Of a stretch of 46,054 nucleotides of DNA, positions 19,201 through 28,402 are shown in pieces (position 1 is the first letter of the stretch; each line of letters begins with the position of its first letter). The stretch is taken from positions 1 to 46,054 of the forward strand of contig NZ_MDDP01000012.1 of NCBI RefSeq assembly GCF_001999725.1. The letters are read 5' to 3'. Origin of the DNA: Cellulophaga omnivescoria (GTDB lineage Bacteria > Bacteroidota > Bacteroidia > Flavobacteriales > Flavobacteriaceae). The notes below the pieces were generated by a model. The model was given only the letters and a program-made list of their open reading frames with translations. It was not told the origin of the DNA and did not search any database. The position numbers were made by a program, and so were the translations under genes.

Positions 19201-20625
19201 TCTGTAGTTAATTTATACAAACAAACTTTTGATTTTGAAAACATACAGCTAACTGATGTAGCTAAAAATACTACAGCAATATTAGATGGTACAATTAGTC
19301 ACAAAGATTTTTCTGCTTGGGATTTAGACCTAAATGTAAATACAAATAACAACCGTTTTTTAATTTTAAACACAGATTTTTCTGAGGAGAGTTTGTATTA
19401 CGGTACAGGCTATTTAAATGGTACAGGAAGAATTTACGGTTCTACCAAGGCCTTAAATATAGATGTTATTGGAGCTACAGCTAAAGGTACATCATTAAAA
19501 ATACCACTTAGTGATGTTGCAACAGTAGGCGATTATAGTTTTATAAATTTTGTTACCAAGCAAACCGAAGAAGACAAAAGAAGAGAGTTGCAGAATTATG
19601 AAGGTTTAGAATTGATGTTTGACTTGGATGTTACACCAGAAGCCGAAGTAGAAATAGTAATAGATCCAAGCACAAAAAGTTCTTTAAAAGGTACTGGTGG
19701 TGGTACCATACTAATGGAAATTAATACCAATGATAAGTTTAATATGTATGGCGAATTTGCTGTTGCTACTGGTGAATATAATTACAAATATGGAGGTATT
19801 ATAAACCGTAAATTTACTGTGGAGCCAGGTGGTACAATTATTTGGGATGGCTCGCCATTAAACGCAGAGGTTAATATGCGTGCTATTTACTCTTTAGACG
19901 CTAATCCTGCTCCTTTATTAGATAATTCTGACTATACAAATCGTATACCTGTAGATGTTGTGGTAAGTTTACAAGGGGAGTTAGAAAAACCAGAAGTAGA
20001 CTTTAATATAGAGTTTCCAAGTACCAGTTCTATTGTAAAATCTGAATTAGAATATAGATTGTTAGATCATAATTTTGAACAAAACAATGCATTTTACTTA
20101 CTAATGCAAGGTACGTTTGTAAATGAAGAAAGTGGTTTAAATGCAACTGCATTAAGCGGTAATTTAACGCAAACAGCATCTGGATTACTAAATTCTGTTT
20201 TTAAAAGCAACGGAGAAAATCTAGACCTAGGTATTGTTTATGAGCAAGGAAACCTAAATCCAAACGCTATACAAACAGAAAATAGAGTAGGTGTTACGGT
20301 ATCTACAAAACTTGGAGAAAAAATACTATTTAATGGTAAGTTTGGTGTTCCAGTAGGTGGTGTAGGAGAATCTGTAGTTGCTGGTGATATGGAAGTGCAA
20401 ATTATATTAAATGACAAAGGTACATTAAGTGCTAAAGTATTTAATAGAGAAAACGAAATTCAACAATTTTTAGCAGAGCGTCAAGGGTATACCCAAGGTG
20501 TAGGTTTAAGTTACCAGGTAGATTTTGATACGTTTAAGGAATTAATGACTAAAATTTTTCCTAATAAAGCACGTAAAGAAGAGGAGCCAAAAGTAGAAGA
20601 AAACTCAAAAAAACCTCAAAACTAA
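16243..20625 (+). CDS. tamB: TamB-like translocation and assembly module protein (DUF490)
   Basis: The product of about 1460 residues has an N-terminal membrane anchor (LLLLCLLATFVFSLSS), the early motif SVQTRLANYATNTIN, a long beta-rich body of repeated short strands, and a C-terminal DUF490 domain (about residues 1130-1440; KSSLKGTGGG, EFAVATGEYNY). TamB-type proteins span the periplasm and carry hydrophobic material or help outer-membrane protein assembly. The conventional start is TTG 16243, but the codons just upstream (after stop TAA 16201) read I-K-K-L-F-K-I-L-L-R-I, a positively charged segment that anchors of this family normally have. The real start may therefore be the ATC at 16210, an unusual codon. 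Divergent from tsaD. Confidence 0.88.
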   Translation: MLVLLLLCLLATFVFSLSSVQTRLANYATNTINKDFGTNLKIDKLKVNFITWNTSAKGIYAEDEKNDTLFYVGDLTTSILDIKNLVKGQLEFGDINVDNLHLKLKTYKGESSSNLEVFIDKLDDKKPRAEGAKPFKMVSGNVNIGNSRFQLIDENLEKPQQLDFKNLNIGATDFLILGPDVSTQINTLTFTSRRGPKVENLTTAFKYSRTQMRFDALQIKTKESDLKGNLVFNYDRKDFADFINKVQIDANFADSEVALDDINILYNEFGSGKKVSLSANVSGVLNDLTTKRLMLFSENTGVRGDFNFKNLFTLSKPYVINADMKSVTTSYYELRSLLPNILGNVLPSSFSKFGQFTVRGTTAITETLVNAKVNVNTAIGSSYADVELTNINNIDNSNYHGFISLIDFDLGKFLENKSLGKATVDINVDGNGFVAETMNTEITGEVYSIKFNNYVYKNIKVVSGTLKEQFFDGALLSNDPNLKLNFKGLADFSSDNNTFDFIASVDYANFKALNFINDSVSVFKGNINMDITGNTLDNIVGAIKFRETSYQNKNDTYYFEDFEVTSNFETDSLRKITINSPDIITGYLEGNFKVNELDKLIQNSIGSIYTNYRPFKISSGQKVDFKFNIYNKIVDVFFPKVKFGSNTFIRGKVVADEGDFKLTFKSPQIEAYGNKLDSINVKIDNKNPLFNTFISVNDATTSFYDVNNFKLINTKLNDTLFFRTEFAGGRGYDDTYYLNFYHTFNKNNRSVIGLKRSSIVLKGNEWIVNKNRDKKNKVVVNRTLDSIDIREIVFNNEANEQIRLSGKVIDSTYKDLLLEFSDVSLHKITPALENLELKGEVNGSLNIYQEEGKYLPSSNLTMTDFTVNDIRLGNLGVEIVGNDDLTSFDVETHLRNKGEDRLVVAGKITNENSNPTADLDVEFNDFLMEPFSNLGEGILSNIRGVINGKAKITERLSNPDITGKLLLNKAGLGIDYLNVDYGFANNSVVNLYKQTFDFENIQLTDVAKNTTAILDGTISHKDFSAWDLDLNVNTNNNRFLILNTDFSEESLYYGTGYLNGTGRIYGSTKALNIDVIGATAKGTSLKIPLSDVATVGDYSFINFVTKQTEEDKRRELQNYEGLELMFDLDVTPEAEVEIVIDPSTKSSLKGTGGGTILMEINTNDKFNMYGEFAVATGEYNYKYGGIINRKFTVEPGGTIIWDGSPLNAEVNMRAIYSLDANPAPLLDNSDYTNRIPVDVVVSLQGELEKPEVDFNIEFPSTSSIVKSELEYRLLDHNFEQNNAFYLLMQGTFVNEESGLNATALSGNLTQTASGLLNSVFKSNGENLDLGIVYEQGNLNPNAIQTENRVGVTVSTKLGEKILFNGKFGVPVGGVGESVVAGDMEVQIILNDKGTLSAKVFNRENEIQQFLAERQGYTQGVGLSYQVDFDTFKELMTKIFPNKARKEEEPKVEENSKKPQN

Positions 20626-20717
20626 AATTACAGATACTTAAATTCTACCTAGGGAAATATTTTTTTTCTTCATTTTTATCCTTTTTTTCGGTTTAAAATC
20701 ACACATTTTTAAGAGCT

Positions 20718-20747
20718 TTTGATAAAACTTATTAACGAAAACGTTTG
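20718..20747 (+). promoter_or_regulatory. Possible promoter of pfkA-gap
   Basis: TTTG (20718-20721), 18 bp, then AACGTTTG (20740-20747) matches the Bacteroidetes pattern at all but one fixed position. It would give a leader of roughly 75-80 nt before the pfkA ATG. The remaining bases of the 206-bp gap after tamB are AT-rich with T tracts but no clear terminator hairpin. Confidence 0.35.
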
Positions 20748-20831
20748 AAGTTTTACCTGTGTCAAAATTTAGGGTTATTAGCACTAATTTATTAAAATAA
20801 GTTTCCTAGCTTTACTACAATAAATTAATAA

Positions 20832-21818
20832 ATGGCATCAAAAATTAAAAAAATAGCAGTATTTACTTCCGGTGGAGATTCTCCTGGAATGAACGCGGCA
20901 ATTAGATCTGTAGTACGTACTTGTGCTTATTTAAAAGTAGAATGTGTAGGTATTTATAGAGGGTATGAAGGTATGGTTGAAGGAGACTTTAAACCAATGG
21001 ATGCCCGTAGTGTAAATAATATTATTAATAAAGGAGGTACTATATTAAAGTCTGCACGTTCAGATTCTTTTAGAACAGCAGAAGGTCGTAAGCAAGCTTA
21101 TGACAATCTTGTGGCTAACAATATAGATGCTTTTGTTGTAATTGGTGGTGATGGTAGCTTTACCGGAGCAATGATATTTAATAAAGAATACAACTTTCCT
21201 GTAATTGGTATTCCTGGTACTATAGATAACGATATTTTTGGTACAACCTATACTTTAGGTTTTGATACGGCTTTAAACACAGTTGTAGACGCTATAGATA
21301 AAATTAGAGATACGGCTAGTTCTCATAACAGGCTTTTCTTTGTAGAGGTTATGGGTAGAGACGTTGGCCATATTGCACTAAATGCAGGTGTTGGAGCAGG
21401 AGCAGAAGAAATATTAATTCCAGAAGAAAATCTTGGTTTAGAGCGTTTGTTAGAGTCTTTAAAACGAAGTAAAAAATCTGGTAAATCTTCTAGTATTGTT
21501 ATAGTAGCAGAAGGAGATAAAACTGGCAAAAATGTTTTTGAACTTAAAGAATACGTAGAAGAAAATTTACCAATATACGATGTGCGTGTATCTGTACTAG
21601 GTCATATGCAACGTGGAGGAACACCTTCTTGTTTTGACCGTGTATTGGCAAGTAGAATGGGTGTTAGGGCTGTAGAAGCATTGTTAGAAGGAAAAAGCAA
21701 CTTAATGGTTGGTATACAAGATAACAAACTAATACTTACGCCAATAGACCAAGCAATTAAAGGGCACACAAAAATAGATAAAGAACTCATTAGAGTTTCA
21801 GACATAATGTCAACATAA
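20832..21818 (+). CDS. pfkA: 6-phosphofructokinase
   Basis: The 328-residue enzyme carries the ATP-dependent PfkA motifs in order: FTSGGDSPGMNAAIR at the N-terminus, IGGDGSFTGA, the substrate loop PGTIDNDIFGT, MGRDVGHIAL and LGHMQRGGTPSCFDR. It phosphorylates fructose 6-phosphate to fructose 1,6-bisphosphate in glycolysis in the cytoplasm. The GGDGS motif points to ATP rather than pyrophosphate as donor. Length is normal. gap follows after 21 bp, so two glycolytic enzymes are co-transcribed. The ATG at 20832 is followed directly by the conserved K-rich start MASKIKKIAVFTSGG. Confidence 0.97.
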   Translation: MASKIKKIAVFTSGGDSPGMNAAIRSVVRTCAYLKVECVGIYRGYEGMVEGDFKPMDARSVNNIINKGGTILKSARSDSFRTAEGRKQAYDNLVANNIDAFVVIGGDGSFTGAMIFNKEYNFPVIGIPGTIDNDIFGTTYTLGFDTALNTVVDAIDKIRDTASSHNRLFFVEVMGRDVGHIALNAGVGAGAEEILIPEENLGLERLLESLKRSKKSGKSSSIVIVAEGDKTGKNVFELKEYVEENLPIYDVRVSVLGHMQRGGTPSCFDRVLASRMGVRAVEALLEGKSNLMVGIQDNKLILTPIDQAIKGHTKIDKELIRVSDIMST

Positions 21819-22841
<1,023 letters not shown>

Positions 22842-22864
22842 ATCCATTTTATAATTGTGATATA

Positions 22865-22906
22865 GTATCCTGAGAATTGGTAGGTAGTAACTTATTTTCA
22901 GGATAC
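22865..22906 (+). terminator. Hairpin between gap and the GlcNAc-kinase-like gene
   Basis: GTATCCTGAGAA (22865-22876) pairs with TTTTCAGGATAC (22895-22906), 12 pairs with one G-U, around an 18-nt loop. It lacks a proper T run, so it may be a weak terminator, an attenuator or an mRNA processing structure. It lies 21 bp before the next ATG. Confidence 0.45.
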
Positions 22907-22927
22907 ATTAATTTTAAGTAATAACGT

Positions 22928-23779
22928 ATGATTTTAATTGTAGATAGCGGTGCTACAAAGTCTGATTGGATAGCCTTAGATGATAAAGGTGACCAGTTAT
23001 TTGTGACGCAAACATTAGGTTTAAGTCCAGAAGTTTTAACCAGAGAAGTTATAGAAGACAGACTGGCAAATAATTTTGAATTATCTAAAAACAAACAAAA
23101 AGTAACTAAACTATTTTTTTATGGTGCTGGCTGCGGTACGGAGCGTATGCGTTTGTTTTTAAAAGATATTTTTAAATCCTTTTTCCCTAATGCAGAGGCA
23201 CAAGTAAAAGAAGATACTTATGCAGCAATACACGCTACTACTAAGTTAGGAGATCCAGGTATTGTTTGTATTTTAGGTACGGGCTCTAACTGTAGTTATT
23301 ATGATGGGGAAAAAGTACATCAAAAAGTAACCTCTTTAGGGTATATTTTAATGGATGATGGTAGTGGTAATTTCTTTGGGAGAAAGTTGCTTAGGGACTA
23401 CTATTTTCATAAAATCCCTAAAGATTTGGCAGATAAATTTGCTGCTGAATATGATTTGGAAGCAGACCTTATCAAAGAAAATTTATACAAACAACCAAAT
23501 CCTAACACCTACTTGGCAACTTTTGCAAAGTTTATAATAGAAAACAAAGAACACCCTTATTGTAAAGGAGTTATTAATAAAGGCCTACAGCAGTTTATTA
23601 ATAATAATGTTATGCAGTTTGATTTGGCTACCAAAGTACCTGTAAATTTTGTAGGTAGTATATCTTATTTTTTAAGAGATGAGTTGGCTAAAGTTATAGA
23701 AAGAAACGACCTTATTTTAGGAGTTATTAGAAGACGACCAATTGAAGGGTTGGTAGATTTTCATAAAAGTAACTTGTAA
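22928..23779 (+). CDS. BadF/BadG/BcrA/BcrD ATPase family protein, N-acetylglucosamine kinase-like
   Basis: The 283-residue protein belongs to the actin-like sugar kinase superfamily. The phosphate-1 motif MILIVDSGATKSDWIAL opens the protein, FFYGAGCGTERM comes near residue 65, and the ATP-binding GTGSNCSYYDG near residue 118 is followed by the MDDGSGNFFGRKLL region. In Bacteroidetes such proteins are usually annotated as N-acetylglucosamine kinases that feed recycled wall sugar into metabolism. The family includes other kinases and reductase activators, so the substrate is an inference supported by the glycolytic neighbours. It follows gap with a hairpin between, and a strong two-way terminator lies downstream. 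Cytoplasmic. Confidence 0.85.
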   Translation: MILIVDSGATKSDWIALDDKGDQLFVTQTLGLSPEVLTREVIEDRLANNFELSKNKQKVTKLFFYGAGCGTERMRLFLKDIFKSFFPNAEAQVKEDTYAAIHATTKLGDPGIVCILGTGSNCSYYDGEKVHQKVTSLGYILMDDGSGNFFGRKLLRDYYFHKIPKDLADKFAAEYDLEADLIKENLYKQPNPNTYLATFAKFIIENKEHPYCKGVINKGLQQFINNNVMQFDLATKVPVNFVGSISYFLRDELAKVIERNDLILGVIRRRPIEGLVDFHKSNL

Positions 23780-23806
23780 TAAAGAGTGTAAAAGCAACAC
23801 ATAAGT

Positions 23807-23839
23807 AAAAAGCGCAATCTGTAATGGATTGCGCTTTTT
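23807..23839. terminator. Bidirectional terminator between the kinase-like gene and ridA
   Basis: A perfect 13-bp stem (AAAAAGCGCAATC at 23807-23819, complement at 23827-23839) encloses the 7-nt loop TGTAATG. A flanked by T runs on both strands, it can serve the plus-strand kinase-like gene and the minus-strand ridA gene, which converge here. Confidence 0.85.
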
Positions 23840-23860
23840 TTATATGGTTTAATAGTATTG

Positions 23861-24241
23861 TTACTTTACTGCAATCATAGAAATTTCTACGTTTACAAAC
23901 TTAGGTAAATTAGCCACTTCTACAGTTTCTCTTGCGGGTGCAGTGTCTGTATTAAAGTAAGATCCGTATACCTCATTAATTTCTGAAAATTGATGCATAT
24001 CATTAACAAATATGCAAGACTTTACAACGTTCTCAAAGGTCATTCCAGCTTCTGTAAGTATGGCTTTTAAGTTTTCCATACTTTGTTTAGTTTCTGCTTT
24101 AATGTCACCTTCTATTAAATTTCCTGTTTTTGGGTCAATAGGTATTTGGCCAGATATGTATAATGTATTCCCTGTTAAAACTGCTTGGTTGTATGGTCCT
24201 ATCGGGGCAGGTGCATTAGTTGTTGTAATAATTTTTTTCAT
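23861..24241 (-). CDS. ridA: RidA family enamine/imine deaminase
   Basis: The 126-residue protein has the family motifs APAPIGPYNQAV near the N-terminus, LYISGQIPIDP, and the C-terminal PARETVEVANLPKFVNVEI, whose Arg is the known substrate-binding residue. RidA proteins hydrolyse reactive enamine and imine intermediates such as 2-aminoacrylate, protecting PLP enzymes; trimeric and cytoplasmic in known cases. Length is standard. It lies 62 bp downstream of lptD (its start) and may be transcribed with it; the shared function, if any, is unclear. The 10-bp palindrome CTTAATTAAG lies directly before its ATG. A strong terminator follows. Confidence 0.93.
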   Translation of the reverse strand: MKKIITTTNAPAPIGPYNQAVLTGNTLYISGQIPIDPKTGNLIEGDIKAETKQSMENLKAILTEAGMTFENVVKSCIFVNDMHQFSEINEVYGSYFNTDTAPARETVEVANLPKFVNVEISMIAVK

Positions 24242-24303
24242 CTTAATTAAGTGTTTTTAATTAGTTTAAAAAGAAGAAGAATATTTTAGAAATAAATGTT
24301 GTT

Positions 24304-27003
24304 TTATCTCTGGCTTCTTTGTTCCCATTTAAGGTCTTTAAGAATACTACTCTTAATTCCTATAAAGAAATACCATCTTTCATAAGTTCCAAATGGTGTC
24401 CAGTTAAAATTAAGCCTAAAACTCTTTAAATCTCTTTCAAAACGCAATTGCGTTAATGAAAAACCTTGGTTTTTAAAATCGTAACCAGATGATACACCTA
24501 CTTTCCATCTAGGAGTTAAATCAACATTTCCAGAAAACATTAATGAATGATTGCTAATTTCATCTTGTCTATTAGGATTGCTATAACTTACTGCGTAAGC
24601 AAGCCTAACGTCCCAAGGTATAGTATTTTTGTATAAAGGGTTTTCTTTTACCTCTTCATCTTCATCACCATTTAAGTTTCCTGGTCTTCCGTTAAAATTA
24701 TCTGCTGTACCAAATAAGTCATCTGTTCTACCACCACTAGCCGCAACATAATTGTCTCCGTTATCTTCATCCTCTTCTTCCTTGTCTTTATCCTTGCTAA
24801 ACATTTTACTGTTTAAAGAGTATCCTATGTTAGCTCTTGCTGTTGTAAGTCTAAATAAACTACCTCCATTATTAACGTTAAGAGTGTTAATTCTGGTGCC
24901 TTTATTATCTATTGCATAAGGATCTAAATTTGCAGAGAAATTAATGGACATTTTTTTATTTAAAATAGTAGTACCACCATTTATTCTAAACGGGCTTAAA
25001 CGTAATGAATCTGCCTGAAAATTATAATTTGTAGAGATGTTAAAACTGCTTAATAAAGATATTTTTTTAGGCTCTGTAGCAGTAGAGTCTTTATCCTTTA
25101 CCTTAGCCTCTAATGTGTTTTGTAAAGAAAAACTAAGGGCACTACTTTGTGTTAATCCGGGCGCACCATTTAAAGTTCCTTCAAACCTACTGTACTGTAT
25201 GTATTCTCCATCGGCATTCATATATTCATCATAGGTTTCTTCAAAAGAAGGAGAATAACTATACCCTATAGATGGACGCATAGTATGTCTTATAGCTTGT
25301 ATGTTCTTACTTTCATCAAAAGTCCAAGTACCGTATACTGTTGTTCCTAAACTTGCGCTAAAGCTGTATTTGTTGTAGCGGTCAAAGCCATTTATTTTTT
25401 CAGACACTACTTCTTCTGTGGTTGCATCATAAGACTTGTTGTAGGTTTCTAGCGTCCAAATATCTTCATAAGATCCACCAAGACTAACACTTAACTGTTT
25501 AAAAATTTTAAAATTTGTACTAACGGGTATTCTATGTCTTGCTCCAACTCTTGCATCATCAAACATTTCAGATTTAAAGAAAAGTGAATCTACTGTTGTT
25601 ATTTGGTTTTGTGCATTAACATCATACTGAAAATTAATGTTTTGTATAATGCCTTTTTTTAAGCCATCTCTTTTTGCAAACGGAAAAATACGCTCCATAC
25701 TTGCTTGCATTGTAGGTAGCGTTAAGTTAATAACGTCTGTATTGGTGTTTTGGTTATGAGTAGCCGTTAAACTAAGGTTTACAGACGGGTACGCCGGAAA
25801 CGTTTTGGAGTAGGATACAGAAGATGATAAGTTATTGTTTTGTGTATTGGGTACATTATATTGGTTTAAAGAACTTCTGTAGTAATCACTACTACCAAGG
25901 TTTACATTGGCTGAAAGCCTAGAGTTGGGGTTGTTTTTAGGATCTTGCGTGTGCGATATTTGTATGTTGTAATTTGTAGATCTACTATAGTCTTCAAAAC
26001 CTTTTTGGCTATTTATTTGGTTTTCAAACCTTATATTTATGTTTCCTTTATATTTATAACGTTTGGTATAGACGGATTGCCCTCTAAAACCATAACTACC
26101 ATTGGTGTAAAAGTCTCCCTGTAATGTTAAATCTACATAATCACTAATAGGAAAATAATAACCACCGTTTTGTAAAAAATACCCTCTGTCTGGATCACTA
26201 CCAAAAGTTGGAAAAATTAAGCCTGCAGTATTACCAGTTGTCATAGGAAAATATGCAAAAGGTAACGCAATAGGAGTAGGTACATCTGCAATAAACATAT
26301 TACTATAACCTGCAATCATTTTTTTGCCAGGTACAAATTTACCTTTGCGTACAAGTATATAATAATCTGGGTTTATAGTGTCGTTAGATGTTGTAACCTT
26401 TGCTCGGCTCATAAAATAAACAGAGTCGTTCTCCTTTTTTGTTTTTTCGGCGTACACCTTCATAGCATCACTACCAATACTACCTAAACCAGCTTGCTGT
26501 TCCGTTCTAGAGTTCCAAATAAGAGCTTTTTGTGTGTCAAAATTAAACCTTATAGAGTCTGGTTTTACAACTTGGTTACCTTGTTTAAAGTCTGGTAACT
26601 GTGTGTATACACCTGTAGAGTCTTTTATACGGCCAGCATAAACTTCATTTTTAGCAAGGTCCATAATTATAATCCCTGCTTTTAGTTCTGTGTCCTGGTA
26701 ATATAATTCTGCTTTGTCATACAAATATATTTTACCTTCTTTACGGTCATAACGCATATAACCTTCAGCTTTTCTTTTTACAATGTCTGCTAGTAAAGGT
26801 TCTTTTTTTACAGTAGAATCTTGTATTACGCTATCTTTTTTTGCGGTGTTACCTAGTATATCGGCAGGAATTAATGGAGCTACTATTGTATCTTTTTGTT
26901 TCTTTATAGTTAGTGGTATTACCTTATCTTCCTGTGCAGATAGGCTTAAAACCCCTAAAAACAGGAGTAAAGAAAAAAGTAAACGATGTTTATTTGATTG
27001 CAA
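24304..27003 (-). CDS. lptD: LPS-assembly protein LptD
   Basis: The protein has a signal peptide (SNKHRLLFSLLLFLGVLSLSAQ), an N-terminal OstA-type domain (GYMRYDRKEGKIYLYDKAE, then NEVYAGRIKDSTG), and a long beta-barrel rich in alternating aromatic and polar residues, including PIALPFAYFPMTTG where the barrel begins. LptD with LptE inserts LPS into the outer membrane. The open frame reaches TTG 27054/ATG 27051, but a TAAGTTTG promoter element covers 27059-27052. I therefore use TTG 27003, which gives a normal signal peptide and 899 residues. The acidic insert around residues 770-810 (KDKDKEEEDEDNG) is a low-complexity loop. It is divergent from the amidase gene, and ridA lies downstream. Confidence 0.88.
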   Translation of the reverse strand: MQSNKHRLLFSLLLFLGVLSLSAQEDKVIPLTIKKQKDTIVAPLIPADILGNTAKKDSVIQDSTVKKEPLLADIVKRKAEGYMRYDRKEGKIYLYDKAELYYQDTELKAGIIIMDLAKNEVYAGRIKDSTGVYTQLPDFKQGNQVVKPDSIRFNFDTQKALIWNSRTEQQAGLGSIGSDAMKVYAEKTKKENDSVYFMSRAKVTTSNDTINPDYYILVRKGKFVPGKKMIAGYSNMFIADVPTPIALPFAYFPMTTGNTAGLIFPTFGSDPDRGYFLQNGGYYFPISDYVDLTLQGDFYTNGSYGFRGQSVYTKRYKYKGNINIRFENQINSQKGFEDYSRSTNYNIQISHTQDPKNNPNSRLSANVNLGSSDYYRSSLNQYNVPNTQNNNLSSSVSYSKTFPAYPSVNLSLTATHNQNTNTDVINLTLPTMQASMERIFPFAKRDGLKKGIIQNINFQYDVNAQNQITTVDSLFFKSEMFDDARVGARHRIPVSTNFKIFKQLSVSLGGSYEDIWTLETYNKSYDATTEEVVSEKINGFDRYNKYSFSASLGTTVYGTWTFDESKNIQAIRHTMRPSIGYSYSPSFEETYDEYMNADGEYIQYSRFEGTLNGAPGLTQSSALSFSLQNTLEAKVKDKDSTATEPKKISLLSSFNISTNYNFQADSLRLSPFRINGGTTILNKKMSINFSANLDPYAIDNKGTRINTLNVNNGGSLFRLTTARANIGYSLNSKMFSKDKDKEEEDEDNGDNYVAASGGRTDDLFGTADNFNGRPGNLNGDEDEEVKENPLYKNTIPWDVRLAYAVSYSNPNRQDEISNHSLMFSGNVDLTPRWKVGVSSGYDFKNQGFSLTQLRFERDLKSFRLNFNWTPFGTYERWYFFIGIKSSILKDLKWEQRSQR

Positions 27004-27051
27004 GGCTATAAATCCTATTTTTGTATTGATTTGGCTCGTCGTTTCGGGCAT

Positions 27052-27059
27052 CAAACTTA
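27052..27059 (-). promoter_or_regulatory. -7 element of lptD
   Basis: On the minus strand, TAAGTTTG (27059-27052) matches TAnnTTTG exactly. No TTTG is visible at the expected upstream distance. It predicts transcription starting near 27045, just inside the longer open frame, so translation from 27051 would be impossible or leaderless. Confidence 0.35.
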
Positions 27060-27106
27060 CGCATATTTTTTATTTTAAAATACGCATTAGAATAAATTTA
27101 ACCTAA

Positions 27107-28369
27107 ATGAATAAAACATTTAATAATTATATATTAAAATTTAACAGCTTTTCATCAGTTAGACTATTGCTGCTTACTTTTTTACTTTCATCATTAAGCA
27201 TTAATTTTAATTCTATTACAGCACAAGATAAATTTGTGGTTGTTTTAGATGCCGGTCACGGTGGTCATGATCCAGGAAATTTGGGTAATGGTTATTTAGA
27301 AAAAAATATTGCCTTAAATATTGTTTTAAAAGCGGGCCAATTATTATCTCAAAATCCAAACATAAAAGTAATTTACACCAGAAAGGACGACACCTTTGTA
27401 GATTTATTTGAGCGTGGGGAAATAGCCAATAAGGCTAATGCAGATTTATTTGTTTCTGTACATTGTGATTCTCACACATCAGATGCACACGGTGCGGGTA
27501 CTTTTGTTTTAGGATTACACGCCAATAAGCAAAATTTTGAAATTGCTAAAAAAGAGAACTCTGTTATTTATTTAGAAGATAATTACCAGGCTAAATACTC
27601 TGAGTATAATATAGATTCACCTGAGTCTGTAATCGGTTTAACCATTATGCAAGAAGAGTTTTTAGACCAAAGTATTGCTTTGGCAAAATTACTACAAGAT
27701 AAATTTTCTAATAAATTAAAGCGTACAGACCGTAAGGTAAAGCAAGCTGGTTTTATAGTTTTACACCAAACGTTTATGCCAAGTGTTTTAATAGAAACTG
27801 GTTTTTTAACTAATAAAAATGAAGGTGCTTATTTAAACTCTAGATCCGGACAATTAGAGATGGGAACGGCAATAGCAGAGTCTGTGGTTGCTTATATGGA
27901 CCAATTGGTGGCTAATGCATTGGCGGCATCTACAAGTACTCCAGAACCACAACCAACAGCGCAAGTAGTAACAGAGGTTGTTAAAGAAAAAGCACAAGAG
28001 GAAAAAGAAAAAGACGTTGTTGTTACTAAAAAACCTGTTATTAAAGAACCAGAAATTGTTAGTGCACCTAAACAAGAAGAAAAAATAGTTGAAGAAAATA
28101 TTTATAATATAGAATTTAGAGTACAGCTTTTTGCAAGCGGAAAATCTATACCTTTAGTACCAGATAATTTTAAAGGGCTTAATGCGTTAACAAAAGAACC
28201 AGTTAACAATTTATACCGTTATATGACTGGTAAGGCAAAAACGTATTATGATGCAAAGTTAATTAAGAGTAATGCTGATATAAAAGGGTATATATCTTCA
28301 TACATTGTAGCTTATAAAGATGGCAAGCGTATTAATGTAGAGGATGCTATTAAACAATTAAAAAAATAA
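27107..28369 (+). CDS. N-acetylmuramoyl-L-alanine amidase (Amidase_3)
   Basis: The 420-residue protein has an N-terminal hydrophobic signal (SVRLLLLTFLLSSLSINFNS), a zinc amidase domain of the AmiC type at residues 43-270, and a C-terminal part. Ligands and catalytic residue are visible: His51 in DAGHGGHDPG, Glu65 in YLEKNIAL, His119 in VSVHCDSH and Glu230 in VLIETGFLTN. It cleaves the bond between MurNAc and the stem peptide in the periplasm. A linker rich in P, E and K follows, then a region (IEFRVQLFASGKSIPL) resembling a SPOR-like septal-peptidoglycan-binding domain, but degenerate. It leads a plus-strand group with the MCE protein 33 bp downstream. Divergent from lptD. Confidence 0.93.
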   Translation: MNKTFNNYILKFNSFSSVRLLLLTFLLSSLSINFNSITAQDKFVVVLDAGHGGHDPGNLGNGYLEKNIALNIVLKAGQLLSQNPNIKVIYTRKDDTFVDLFERGEIANKANADLFVSVHCDSHTSDAHGAGTFVLGLHANKQNFEIAKKENSVIYLEDNYQAKYSEYNIDSPESVIGLTIMQEEFLDQSIALAKLLQDKFSNKLKRTDRKVKQAGFIVLHQTFMPSVLIETGFLTNKNEGAYLNSRSGQLEMGTAIAESVVAYMDQLVANALAASTSTPEPQPTAQVVTEVVKEKAQEEKEKDVVVTKKPVIKEPEIVSAPKQEEKIVEENIYNIEFRVQLFASGKSIPLVPDNFKGLNALTKEPVNNLYRYMTGKAKTYYDAKLIKSNADIKGYISSYIVAYKDGKRINVEDAIKQLKK

Positions 28370-28402
28370 TTCTAATTAATTTTAGAGCAAAACATATTTC
28401 TA

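Noticed and set aside
20626-20831. Terminator after tamB in the T-rich gap
   Set aside because: T runs are present but no stem of useful length precedes them.
24242-24251. 10-bp palindrome CTTAATTAAG before ridA as an operator
   Set aside because: A palindrome made almost only of A and T is expected by chance in this composition; nothing else supports it.
26783-27106. 107-residue plus-strand open frame before the amidase gene
   Set aside because: It lies antisense to the N-terminus of lptD and crosses the lptD promoter; no family resemblance.
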